64,000 nucleotides of DNA from Candidatus Microbacterium colombiense (lineage in GTDB: Bacteria; Actinomycetota; Actinomycetes; Actinomycetales; Microbacteriaceae), in the NCBI GenBank assembly GCA_029203165.1, contig CP119308.1:2852001-2916000 (forward strand). The letters run 5' to 3'. Of the stretch, positions 27,404 through 36,247 are shown in pieces. Every line of letters starts with the position of its first letter. The stretch's first letter is position 1. The notes beneath the pieces are model-generated. The model had not been told where the DNA came from. It saw only the letters and a list, made by a program, of their open reading frames with translations, and did no database searches. A program made the position numbers and the translations under genes.

Positions 27404-28422
27404 GCCTTCTCCTTCAGTGTGGGGTTCACGGTGTAGCCGAGCGCCGGGGCGACCTGTTCGGCGAAGAGCTCGATGGAGCGCAGTACGTGGTCGTGCGGAG
27501 CATCCACCGAATGCACCTGGAACGCGACCTCGGTCGCGCGGGCGAGCGTCGCGTCGGCGGCGAGCGACTCGGCGACCTGCTCCGGCGTGCCGAGGTGGGT
27601 GTCGAGCGCGGAGATCAGCTCGTCGATGCTGTCGTCGCCGGGGATCGTCTGGCCCTGACGGCGGAAGCCCTCGGCGGCGCGGCGCAGACCCACCTCGGCG
27701 AACCGCAGCGCCTCGGCGCGGTCGTCGGCGACGAACACAGTGCGCGATGCTGTGATCCGCGGGGCGACGCCGCCGGGGAGGGCATCGAGGTACGCGTCGA
27801 TGATGGGGTTCTGCACGTCCGCGAGTGAGGCGTGCAGGGCGTCGGGGCGACGAGGCTGCGTGCGCGACAGCAGCAGACCGTGACCGTGCACGCCGGCGCG
27901 ATGGCCGCCCGGTGCCGAGAACGTCGCCTGCCAGATGCGTTCGTCGAGCGTGGACGCATCGGGGTAGAGGGCGTTGCCCTCGCCGATGTCGCGCCCTCCC
28001 AGCGCGTCGAGCAGCACGCCGAGCTTGCGGTCGTAGGTGGCGGCCTTGTGACGTACGTCCTCTCCGAACGGCGAGAACGACGAGGGCGTACCACCGCTGC
28101 CGAGACCGAGATCCAGGCGTCCGCCCGACAGCAGATCGGCCACTGTCGCGTCCTCCGCGACCCGCACCGGGTCTTCGATCGAGAGCGTGATCACGCCGGT
28201 GCCGAGGCGGATGCGGGAGGTCTGCGCTGCGACGTGGGCGAGGAACACCAGAGGCGAGGGAAGCCCTCCCTCCGCGGCGTGGAAGTGATGCTGGGCGACC
28301 CACGCCCGGCCGATGCCGTGGCGCTCGGCGTGCTGGATCTGCGCGGTCGCGAGGGCGTAGCGCTCCGCGGGGGCGGCATCGTCGAGCAGGCGGGTGAAGA
28401 ACGCGATGGACGGTGCGCTCAT
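27400..28422 (-). CDS. FMN-dependent luciferase-like monooxygenase (LLM class)
   Basis: The TIM-barrel flavin oxidoreductase has 340 residues. The bacterial luciferase family signatures RAWVAQHHF, SRIRLGTGVITL and RVAEDATVADLLSGGRLDLG are present. Such enzymes use FMNH2 and O2 to oxidise or cleave organic substrates; a flavin reductase is needed and none is in the operon. It overlaps the ATPase gene and the CMD gene by 4 bp each. The combination with two CMD proteins and a family 5 importer resembles the KPN_01858-type neighbourhood (recalled family name). Confidence 0.88.
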   Translation of the reverse strand: MSAPSIAFFTRLLDDAAPAERYALATAQIQHAERHGIGRAWVAQHHFHAAEGGLPSPLVFLAHVAAQTSRIRLGTGVITLSIEDPVRVAEDATVADLLSGGRLDLGLGSGGTPSSFSPFGEDVRHKAATYDRKLGVLLDALGGRDIGEGNALYPDASTLDERIWQATFSAPGGHRAGVHGHGLLLSRTQPRRPDALHASLADVQNPIIDAYLDALPGGVAPRITASRTVFVADDRAEALRFAEVGLRRAAEGFRRQGQTIPGDDSIDELISALDTHLGTPEQVAESLAADATLARATEVAFQVHSVDAPHDHVLRSIELFAEQVAPALGYTVNPTLKEKA

Positions 28423-30047
28423 CGGGAGACCTCCGTTCGTCCGGGAACCGCGGCGAGCAGCTCCCTGGTGTAGGCGTGCTGCGGGGCGTGGAAGAGCTCT
28501 TCCGTGATCCCCTCCTCGACGATCCGGCCGCGGCGCATGACCGAGACCGTGTGGCTGATCCGTCGCACGACGGCGAGGTCGTGCGAGATGAAGAGGTAGG
28601 TGAGTCCGAGCTCGTCCTGCAGCGAGGTGAGCAGTTCGAGGATGCGGGCCTGCACGGTCACGTCCAGAGCGGACACGGCCTCGTCGAGCACCACGATCTC
28701 GGGGTCGATCGCCAGGGCGCGGGCGATCGCGACGCGCTGGCGCTGGCCGCCCGAGAGTTCCCGCGGCGTGCGCTGTGCCACATCCGCCGGGAGCGACACC
28801 CGGTCGATCAGGGCGAGAGCGCGCTGCTGCCGTTCCTTGCGCGAGCCCACACCGAAGTTCTGCAGCGGCTCGGCGATGATGTCGACGATCTGCTGGCGCG
28901 GATCGAGCGAGGCGAACGGGTTCTGGTAGACGAGCTGGATGCGACGCCGCAGCGCACGCAACTGCTTTCCTGAGGCGCCGGTCACATCGTCACCGTCGAG
29001 CAGGATGGATCCCACCTCCGGCCGGAGGAAGCGGGTCACGAGGCGTGCCGTGGTGGTCTTCCCCGACCCGGACTCCCCCACCAGCGCGTGCGTGGTGCCA
29101 CGCCGCACACGGAACGAGACGTCGTCGACCGCGCGGAACCGCTCCCGCCCTGCGACGGAGAACTCCTTGACCAGACCCTCGGCCACAATCGCGAAGGGGT
29201 TCTCCGCGGCGACCGCGGCCGCATCCCGCAGGAACGGGGGCGCCTCCGGACGGCGGAACCCGGTCGTGAACGCCGGCGCGTCGGCGAGGAGCTGTCGCGT
29301 GTAGCCGTCGCTCGGCGCAGCCAGCACCTCGGCGCTCGATCCCTGTTCGACGATTCGGCCGTCCTTGAGCACGACCAGGCGCTGCGCACGGTCGGCGGCG
29401 ACGCCGAGATCGTGGGTGACCAGCAGGATGCTCGTGCCCTCCTCCTGGCGCAGCTCGTCGAGCAGATCGAGCACGCGACGCTGCACGGTCGCATCCAGTG
29501 CGCTGGTGGGTTCGTCGGCGATCAGCAGCCGCGGCCGCAGCGCGATCGCGGTGGCGATCAGCACCCGCTGGCGCATGCCGCCGGACAGCTCGTGCGGATA
29601 CTGCCGCGCGCGCAGGTCGGGGTCGTCGATGCCGACGCGGTCGAGCAGCTCGATCGCCCGTGCACGCCGCGAGCGCCGGTCGCGGTGCCCGTGCAGCCGG
29701 AGGATCTCCTCGACCTGCGCACCGATCGTGCGCACGGGGTCGAGCGAGGTGGTCGGATCCTGCGGCACTAGGCCGATCTCGGGTCCACGGATGCTGCGCA
29801 GGGCGCGATCCGTCCATCCCGCGATCTCCAGGTCGCCGAGCCGCACGCTGCCGCCCTCGACACGTCCGCCGGCGGGCAGCAGCCCGAGCAGCGCGTGCGC
29901 CGTGGTGGATTTCCCGGAACCCGACTCGCCCACGAGCGCCAGGGTCTCGCCCTCGCCGATCTCGAACGAGACACCGTGCACGACATCGCGCGGCCCGGAG
30001 CGGGTGGCATACGAGACCCGCAGGTCGCTGACGGCGAGAACACTCAT
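28419..30047 (-). CDS. ABC transporter fused double ATPase (Dpp/Opp type)
   Basis: Two ABC modules in 542 residues. The first has GESGSGKST, LSGGMRQR and LIADEPTSALD. The second has GESGSGKTT, LSGGQRQR and VVLDEAVSALD, where Ala replaces the usual Pro after the catalytic Glu. The ATG at 30047 overlaps the permease stop by 4 bp, and a longer in-frame start is rejected for lack of similarity. It powers the importer formed with the next two permeases and the lipoprotein. Confidence 0.92.
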   Translation of the reverse strand: MSVLAVSDLRVSYATRSGPRDVVHGVSFEIGEGETLALVGESGSGKSTTAHALLGLLPAGGRVEGGSVRLGDLEIAGWTDRALRSIRGPEIGLVPQDPTTSLDPVRTIGAQVEEILRLHGHRDRRSRRARAIELLDRVGIDDPDLRARQYPHELSGGMRQRVLIATAIALRPRLLIADEPTSALDATVQRRVLDLLDELRQEEGTSILLVTHDLGVAADRAQRLVVLKDGRIVEQGSSAEVLAAPSDGYTRQLLADAPAFTTGFRRPEAPPFLRDAAAVAAENPFAIVAEGLVKEFSVAGRERFRAVDDVSFRVRRGTTHALVGESGSGKTTTARLVTRFLRPEVGSILLDGDDVTGASGKQLRALRRRIQLVYQNPFASLDPRQQIVDIIAEPLQNFGVGSRKERQQRALALIDRVSLPADVAQRTPRELSGGQRQRVAIARALAIDPEIVVLDEAVSALDVTVQARILELLTSLQDELGLTYLFISHDLAVVRRISHTVSVMRRGRIVEEGITEELFHAPQHAYTRELLAAVPGRTEVSR

Positions 30048-30937
30048 CGTGACGCCCTTCCGATCCGGTGACTGATGCGGTTCGCGCTCAGCACGACCGC
30101 CACGACGACGAGCCCGGGCAGCGCGGTCAACCACCAGGCCGTGCCGATGTAGTTGCGGCCGTCGGCGATCAGCAGACCCCATTCCGGGGTGGGCGGCGGC
30201 GCGCCGTAGCCGAGGAAGCCGAGCGTCGAGATCGCCAGGATCGCGCTGCCGAACTGCAGGGCGGCGAGCGCGACGATGGGCGTGAGCGAGTTCGGGAGCA
30301 CATGACGACGCAACACCGTGAAGAACGTGGCGCCGCTGCCGTAGGCCGCCTCGACGTACTCGGTGCGTCGTACGCGAGCGACCTCGGCGCGCATGAGTCG
30401 GGCGAAGGCTGCGATGCTGCCGAGGCCCACCGCGATCGCGGCGTTCACGGTGCCGAAGCCGAGCAGGATGATCACCGACAGCGAGAGCAGCAGGCCGGGG
30501 ATGGCCAGCAGCACGTCGACGATGCGCATGAGCACGTCGTCGACGACGCCGCCCAGCGCCCCGGCGATCGCGCCGAGCAGCGTGCCGAGTGCGAGTCCGA
30601 CGGTCACGGCGATGAGTGCTCCGGACAGCGAGTGCACCGCGCCGTGCACGACACGGCCGAACAGATCGCGCCCGAGCGTATCGGTGCCGAACCAGTGCGC
30701 GGCGCTGGGCGGCAGGAGCTTGTCGGCGGGCGTGCCCGTCAGCGGGTCGCCGGGGGCGAACACCCCGGGGATGATCGCCCAGAGCACGGCGAGTGAGACG
30801 ACGGCGACCGCGAGGTACAGACCCCAGGAGCCTCCGCGCAGGCGGCGCACGCGCTTCGGCGCCGTCGATGCCTGCACGATCGGCGCGGGACCCTGCTCGT
30901 CGGCGGTCGGACGGGGAGTGAGAACGGGGACGGTCAT
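30044..30937 (-). CDS. ABC transporter permease, DppC type
   Basis: The 297-residue membrane protein has an N-terminal cytoplasmic tail, a first helix near residues 40-60, and the DppC-type core (LRRHVLPNSLTPIVALAALQ). It overlaps both neighbours by 4 bp. It forms the translocation channel with the DppB-type permease encoded upstream. Confidence 0.91.
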   Translation of the reverse strand: MTVPVLTPRPTADEQGPAPIVQASTAPKRVRRLRGGSWGLYLAVAVVSLAVLWAIIPGVFAPGDPLTGTPADKLLPPSAAHWFGTDTLGRDLFGRVVHGAVHSLSGALIAVTVGLALGTLLGAIAGALGGVVDDVLMRIVDVLLAIPGLLLSLSVIILLGFGTVNAAIAVGLGSIAAFARLMRAEVARVRRTEYVEAAYGSGATFFTVLRRHVLPNSLTPIVALAALQFGSAILAISTLGFLGYGAPPPTPEWGLLIADGRNYIGTAWWLTALPGLVVVAVVLSANRISHRIGRASR

Positions 30938-31920
30938 GCCGACACCTCCTGGAGCGTCGTCGTCTTCGCGGTGGTGGTCGGGGTCGCTGCCCGCGCGACG
31001 CGGCGCTGGCGCGGATCGATGAGCGGCGTGACGAGGTCGACCGCGAAGCTGATCAGCACGAACCCGAGCGCCGAGAGCAGCACGACGCCCTGCAGGACGG
31101 GGATGTCCTGATTCGAGACCGCCTGCTCGGTGAGTCGTCCGATGCCGGTGCGCCCGAAGACCGTCTCCGTCACGACCGCACCGCCCACGAGTTCACCGAA
31201 CAGCACACCGGCGATCGTCAGCGTGGGCAGCGTCGCGTTACGGGCCACCGAGCGGGTGAGCACCCACAGCGGCGGCGCACCCTTGGCCCGCACGACCGTG
31301 ATGAACGGCTGCGCCTGCACCTGGTCGATCGCACGCACCAGCACCTGGGCCAGCGGCGCGGAGATCGGCACCGCGAGCGTCAGCACCGGCAGGATCAGGC
31401 CGGCCACCGGATCCGCACCGACGATCGGCACCCAGCCGAGTCCGAACGAGAACACCTGGATCAGCAGGATGCCGAGCCAGAACACCGGTACGGCCACGAA
31501 CAGTCCAGGCACCTGACGCAGGCCGTCGCGCAGCCACGCGAGCGGCGCGAGGGAGGAGAGTCCGGCGATGAGGATCGCGATCAGCAGTGCGACGACGAGG
31601 CCGAGCGAGGCCAGCAGGAGCGTCGCGGGCAGCGCCTCCGCCAGCATCGTCAGCACCGGGGTGCCGAACTGGGTCGAGTAGCCGAAGTCGCCGGCCAGGA
31701 AGCCGAGGCCCGCGTGCAGGTACTGCTCCCACCAGGGCAGATCGGCGCCATAGGACGCGCGGATGCTGTCCAACTGGTCGGGAGACAGGCCAAGGCTCGG
31801 ATCCGAGAACTTGATCAGGATCGCATCTCCCGGCAGCAGCTGCAGCAGGAAGAAGGTGGCCGTGAAGGCCGCGATCAGTACGATCGCGGCCTGCCCGGCT
31901 CGTCGGAGGACGAAACTCAT
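30934..31920 (-). CDS. ABC transporter permease, DppB type
   Basis: The 328-residue protein carries the DppB/OppB N-terminus (MSFVLRRAGQAAIVLIAAF) and the inner-membrane signature around SVARNATLPTLTIAGVLFGE. Its start lies 16 bp after the binding-protein stop, and its stop overlaps the next permease start. Confidence 0.91.
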   Translation of the reverse strand: MSFVLRRAGQAAIVLIAAFTATFFLLQLLPGDAILIKFSDPSLGLSPDQLDSIRASYGADLPWWEQYLHAGLGFLAGDFGYSTQFGTPVLTMLAEALPATLLLASLGLVVALLIAILIAGLSSLAPLAWLRDGLRQVPGLFVAVPVFWLGILLIQVFSFGLGWVPIVGADPVAGLILPVLTLAVPISAPLAQVLVRAIDQVQAQPFITVVRAKGAPPLWVLTRSVARNATLPTLTIAGVLFGELVGGAVVTETVFGRTGIGRLTEQAVSNQDIPVLQGVVLLSALGFVLISFAVDLVTPLIDPRQRRVARAATPTTTAKTTTLQEVSA

Positions 31921-31936
31921 CAGTGATCCGTGTGCA

Positions 31937-33571
31937 TCAGTGCTCGGCGAGCCACACGCCGGAGAAGGTCGGACGACCCACCGACTCGAAGGCGACGCCC
32001 TGCACGTAGGTGGCGGCGCCGTACACCTGCGGCTCCTCGAACAGCGGGATCACGTACGCCTGCTCGGCGATGTAGTCCTGCACGGCCTGCGAGGCGGCGA
32101 TGCGCTTGTCGGCGTCCGGCTCGGAGGCGACGGCGAGCAGCAGCTCGTCGAGCTTCGCGTCCTTCGAGATCAGCACGTCGCGGTTCTTCGTGAAGTACTG
32201 GCTCTTGATGACGTCGAGATCCGCGCGGCCGACCATCGAGTGGTAGAAGCCTGTCTTCAGCGGATCACGGGTGTCCTCCGCGGCACTGCCGGCGTCGCCG
32301 GGCTTGACCTTGAGCTCGACGCCGATCTTCGCCAGCTGCTGGGCGACGAGTTCGAGGGTCTGCTTCGACAACGGCTGCGGCTTCGCCTCGTACACCGTGA
32401 TCGACAGACGCTCGCCGTCCTTCTCGCGGATGCCGTCGGAGCCGGCGACCCACCCGGCCTCGTCGAGCAGCTCGGTCGCCTTGTCGGGGTCGTAGGCGTA
32501 GTGCGCGGACTCGTCCTTGTAGCCGACCGCCTGCGAGGACAGCACCGAGGTCGCCACCGGGTAGTTCTCGGTGAAGAGGGTGTCGACGACCTCCTGCGCG
32601 TTCACGCCGGCGATGATCGCCTGACGCACGCGGATGTCGGTGAGCAGCGGGTTCTCCGGGCGCAGCGCGATGGAGTTGTTCACGCCACGCGTCTGCGGGG
32701 CGTAGAGCGTGAACCCGGCGCTCTCGACACGGTCCTCGTCGAATGCCTGCACGTAACGCACGTAGTCGGCCTGACCGGCCAGCAGCGATCCGATGCGCAC
32801 CGAGTCCTCCGGGGTGACCAGCACGTGCACGGCGTCGACGTAGGCACGACCCTGGTTGTCGGCGCTGTCCGGCGCCCAGTCGTAGTCCTCGCGGGTCGTC
32901 AGCGTGTACTCGGTGCCGAGCTTCTCGTCGGTGACGGTGAAGGGGCCAGATCCGATGATCGCCTCGGCGTTGCCCGCGCCGAAGTCCTCGATCGTGCCGT
33001 CGAGCGTCTCGGGCGAGAGCAGCCCGGAGTTGATGGTCGACGTCGCCTGCAGGAAACCGGGCGACGGTGCCGTGAAGTGGAACGTCACGGTGTCCTCGTC
33101 GACCACATCGCTGCTGGCGTAGTTGTTGATCGCCTCCGACACCGTGAGTCCGCGGTCGGCATCGCCGAGGCCGTAGGTGTCGAAGTTCTTCTTCACGGCT
33201 TCGGCGTCGAGCGGGGTGCCGTCGGAGAACGTGACGTCGGACTTCAGGTTGAAGGTGTACTCGGTGGCGTCATCGTTCACCGTCCAGTCCGTCGCGATCC
33301 ACGGCTCGATCTCGAGCGACTCCGGGTTCTGCCAGGTGAGGCGGGCGGCGATGTTGTTCACGATGCCGCCGTTCGGATAGAACCCGGCCTGCGGCGGGTA
33401 CAGGTTCGTGTACGCCTGGTGCTCGAGGTAGGTGAGCGTGCCACCCGTGATCGGGTCGCCTCCCTCGGCCGGGGCATTCGACGAGGTCGGGGAGGTGGAG
33501 CAGGCGGCGAGTCCGGCCGCCATCACGAGCGGGAGGACGACGGCTGCGGCGCGGACGGTGCGGCGGTTCAT
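31937..33571 (-). CDS. Family 5 solute-binding lipoprotein of the monooxygenase cassette
   Basis: The protein has 544 residues with a Sec/lipoprotein signal and lipobox LAAC (Cys24). The family 5 fold follows, with motifs such as AIIGSGPFTVTDEKLGT. The start at MNRRTV (33571) is supported by a strong AGGAGG 8 nt upstream. It captures the substrate for the downstream permeases. The ligand is unknown, but the linked flavin monooxygenases suggest a small organic compound rather than a peptide (inference). Confidence 0.9.
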   Translation of the reverse strand: MNRRTVRAAAVVLPLVMAAGLAACSTSPTSSNAPAEGGDPITGGTLTYLEHQAYTNLYPPQAGFYPNGGIVNNIAARLTWQNPESLEIEPWIATDWTVNDDATEYTFNLKSDVTFSDGTPLDAEAVKKNFDTYGLGDADRGLTVSEAINNYASSDVVDEDTVTFHFTAPSPGFLQATSTINSGLLSPETLDGTIEDFGAGNAEAIIGSGPFTVTDEKLGTEYTLTTREDYDWAPDSADNQGRAYVDAVHVLVTPEDSVRIGSLLAGQADYVRYVQAFDEDRVESAGFTLYAPQTRGVNNSIALRPENPLLTDIRVRQAIIAGVNAQEVVDTLFTENYPVATSVLSSQAVGYKDESAHYAYDPDKATELLDEAGWVAGSDGIREKDGERLSITVYEAKPQPLSKQTLELVAQQLAKIGVELKVKPGDAGSAAEDTRDPLKTGFYHSMVGRADLDVIKSQYFTKNRDVLISKDAKLDELLLAVASEPDADKRIAASQAVQDYIAEQAYVIPLFEEPQVYGAATYVQGVAFESVGRPTFSGVWLAEH

Positions 33572-33723
33572 GCGGGGGCCTCCTGAAGGGCTGGGATGCA
33601 GGGTGTGGGTCATGCTGTGGTGCACGGTGTGGTTCACGTTATTGAGAGCGCGGAGCGCCAGGCGACCGTGTCGTCACGGGCCGTCGCCACCGGACACCGG
33701 ACGACTCCGGACGTCACGCGACG

Positions 33724-35133
33724 TCATGCGCTTGCCGTCACGAGGGCCGATTCCGTAGAGGCGTGATCGAGAGGGGCACGACCGAGATCGAGCCGTTCAC
33801 GCAGGGTCTCGCCGTCGCGGCCGAGCAGCCCTCGTCGTCGCAACTCGGGCGCGGCAAGACGGGTGAACGCCTCGAACTGCGCCGGTTGGAAGGCGGAGAG
33901 CACGTTGAACCCGTCAGCGGCACCCTCGTCGCGCCAGGTCTCGAAGTGGTCGGCGATCGTCGCCGCTCCGCCCACCACGAACGCCGCGGGCACGGCGTGC
34001 GCCGCGACGAGGTGCCGCCAGGCGAGCGGATGCCGCGTCGCCACACCGAGCCCGGCGATGCGCGCCAGTCTTTCGATCAACGCGTCACCGGTCGCGCCGA
34101 GCCGCGAGGCCTGATCCGCGGTGACCTCGTCGTCGAACGCGGCGTCGCGCAGCGGGTCGTCTGCCGAAACGGCGAACGCGTCCGCGAGGGCTGCCACCGA
34201 GCGGTTCGCCGGGAAGGCGGTGCGCTCGCGCTGGTGACCCTCCGCGAGAGGCACGAGGGCGAGCAGCCGCTCCACGATGCGATGCGCGTCGGCGTCGGTG
34301 TCGGCGACCACGGGCAGCACGGGAGCGATGACCTTCAGCGATTCGGGGGCGCGACCGGCATCGGCGGCGAGCGCCCGCAGGACGCGGCGCACCTCGATCG
34401 CGTCGGTGAGCGTCGGCGCGGCGATCAGGGCGAGATCCGCCTCGCTCGCCGCCAGCGCGCGCGACCGAGGAGATGTGCCGGCGTGCACGATCGGGATCTG
34501 CCCCTGCGGCGGCCTCGCCACATTGAGCGGACCGCTGACACCCAAGTGCGCGCCCTGGAGTGCCGCGGGGCGTAGTCCGTCGGGGTCGATGAGCACCCCT
34601 CGCTCGGCATCCGCGATCCAGGCGTCCTCACTCCACGAGTCCCACAGCCGGCGCAGAGCCGTGACGAACTCCTCGGCGCGGTCGTAGCGGTTCTCGTTGT
34701 CGGCATGGGCATCACGACCGTGGTTGCCCGCGGCGCGCGGCTCGGCACCGGTGACCAGGTTGACGCCGGCGCGCCCCCGGGTGAGCACGTCGAGCGAGGC
34801 CAGCGACCGCGCCGTCGTGTACGGATCGGCATAGGTGGTGTTGACCGTCGCGATCAGACCGATGCGCGAGGTGATGCCCGCGAGGAACAGCACCGCGCTG
34901 ACAGGATCGATGCGGGCGAGCAGATACGGATCGCGGAACTCCAGATCCGGCCCGGTCGCCAGCCAGTCGCCGAAGAACAGGTAGTCGAGCCCGGCATCCT
35001 CCCCCGCCTTCGCGACACGACGCAGGATGTCGGCGTCAGCGGCGGGATCGCGGTGGGCCCCGTCCTGTCGCCAGCCGGAGGGATACGCGCCGAGCGTGCG
35101 CACCATGGCGCCGATGATGAGAGGTTCGGTCAT
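33724..35133 (-). CDS. LLM-class flavin monooxygenase, NtaA/SnaA/DszA type
   Basis: The 469-residue TIM-barrel FMNH2-dependent monooxygenase has the group's characteristic YLFFGDW, SRIGLIATVNTTY, GRAGVNLVTGAEP and VHAGTSPRSRALA motifs. The subgroup includes nitrilotriacetate, dibenzothiophene-sulfone and S-substituted-cysteine-type monooxygenases. It is separated by about 150 bp from the importer operon downstream, so it may be a separate unit in the same pathway. TACCGT lies 7 nt before the ATG. Confidence 0.9.
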   Translation of the reverse strand: MTEPLIIGAMVRTLGAYPSGWRQDGAHRDPAADADILRRVAKAGEDAGLDYLFFGDWLATGPDLEFRDPYLLARIDPVSAVLFLAGITSRIGLIATVNTTYADPYTTARSLASLDVLTRGRAGVNLVTGAEPRAAGNHGRDAHADNENRYDRAEEFVTALRRLWDSWSEDAWIADAERGVLIDPDGLRPAALQGAHLGVSGPLNVARPPQGQIPIVHAGTSPRSRALAASEADLALIAAPTLTDAIEVRRVLRALAADAGRAPESLKVIAPVLPVVADTDADAHRIVERLLALVPLAEGHQRERTAFPANRSVAALADAFAVSADDPLRDAAFDDEVTADQASRLGATGDALIERLARIAGLGVATRHPLAWRHLVAAHAVPAAFVVGGAATIADHFETWRDEGAADGFNVLSAFQPAQFEAFTRLAAPELRRRGLLGRDGETLRERLDLGRAPLDHASTESALVTASA

Positions 35134-35140
35134 GCCCGTC

Positions 35141-35146
35141 ACGGTA
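35141..35146 (-). promoter_or_regulatory. Predicted -10 of the NtaA-type monooxygenase gene (leaderless)
   Basis: TACCGT on the minus strand, 7 nt before the ATG at 35133. Confidence 0.4.
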
Positions 35147-35227
35147 GGAGTGCACCGACGCGGGTGAGAAGCGTCATGAAGTCGCAGGTCACACGGCGCA
35201 ACAGTCCGACACACGAGTCGCACCCCC

Positions 35228-35233
35228 TACGCT
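35228..35233 (+). promoter_or_regulatory. Predicted -10 of the Gfo/Idh/MocA gene (leaderless)
   Basis: TACGCT stands 6 nt before the ATG at 35240. Confidence 0.45.
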
Positions 35234-35239
35234 GAGAGG

Positions 35240-36247
35240 ATGACTGGTCTTCGTTGGGGAATCCTCGCGACCGGCGGCATCGCCGGCGCCTTCGCATCCG
35301 ATCTGCGCACGGCGGGGCTCGACCTCGTCGCCGTCGGCTCCCGCTCTCAGGAATCGGCCGACGCCTTCGCCGCACGCTTCGACATCCCGCGCGCGCACCC
35401 CTCCTACGAGGCGCTCGTCACGGATCCCGACGTCGACATCATCTACGTGTCCACGCCGCACCCGATGCATCACGCGAACGCACGCCTGGCGCTGGAGAAC
35501 GGCAAGCACGTCCTCGTCGAGAAGGCGTTCACGCTGAACCGCGCCGAGGCCGAAGACCTGCAGCGGCTCGCCGCCGAACGCGGACTGCTCGTGACCGAGG
35601 CGATGTGGACGCGGTATCTGCCGCACATGGTGCGCGTCCGCGAGATCATCGCGGAGGGCACTCTCGGCGAGATCCGGGCGGTCAGCGCCGACCACACGCA
35701 GCTGCTGCCGTCCGACCCGACGCACCGCCTCAACGCCCTCGAACTCGGCGGAGGTGCGCTGCTCGACCTGGCGATCTACCCGCTGTCGTTCATCTGGGAC
35801 ATCCTGGGCGCACCGACCAGCATCCACAGCGTCGCGCGTCTGATCGAGACCGGCGCCGACGCCGAGGTCGCCACGGTCATGACCCACGAGGGCGGCGCGG
35901 TCTCCACCAGCCTCTCCTCGTCACGGGCCGCCGGCCCCAACACCGCCGTCATCCTCGGCACCGCGGCACGCATCGAGATCGAGCGCTTCTTCTGGGCGCC
36001 GTCGGTGGTGCGCGTCCTCGACCCCGAGGGCGTCGTGATCGAGGAGTTCGACGGTCGTATCGACGCCGAGACCGCGGGGCGCGGCATGGAGCACGAAGCC
36101 CGCGCCGCCGAGCGCCTGGTGGCCGAGGGACTGCTGGAGGGCGATGTGCTCCCGATCGCCGAGAGCGTCGCGATCATGGGCGCGCTCGACGAGATCCGTC
36201 GACAGATCGGGGTGCGGTACCCCGGAGAGGATGCCGGCAATGGCTGA
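35240..36247 (+). CDS. Gfo/Idh/MocA-family oxidoreductase
   Basis: The 335-residue protein has an N-terminal Rossmann NAD(P) domain (WGILATGGIAGAFASDL) and the EKAFTLN motif with the family's catalytic Lys, followed by a C-terminal alpha/beta substrate domain (residues 130-330). It probably oxidises or reduces a sugar, inositol or diol. The gene is divergent from the NtaA-type monooxygenase and overlaps the NYN gene by 8 bp. Confidence 0.9.
   Translation: MTGLRWGILATGGIAGAFASDLRTAGLDLVAVGSRSQESADAFAARFDIPRAHPSYEALVTDPDVDIIYVSTPHPMHHANARLALENGKHVLVEKAFTLNRAEAEDLQRLAAERGLLVTEAMWTRYLPHMVRVREIIAEGTLGEIRAVSADHTQLLPSDPTHRLNALELGGGALLDLAIYPLSFIWDILGAPTSIHSVARLIETGADAEVATVMTHEGGAVSTSLSSSRAAGPNTAVILGTAARIEIERFFWAPSVVRVLDPEGVVIEEFDGRIDAETAGRGMEHEARAAERLVAEGLLEGDVLPIAESVAIMGALDEIRRQIGVRYPGEDAGNG

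Noticed and set aside
33710..33729. Tandem 10-bp repeat GACGTCACGC/GACGTCATGC after the NtaA-type gene
   Set aside because: It is too short and only two imperfect units long, so it could be chance in GC-rich sequence. It overlaps the stop codon and has no other supporting signal.
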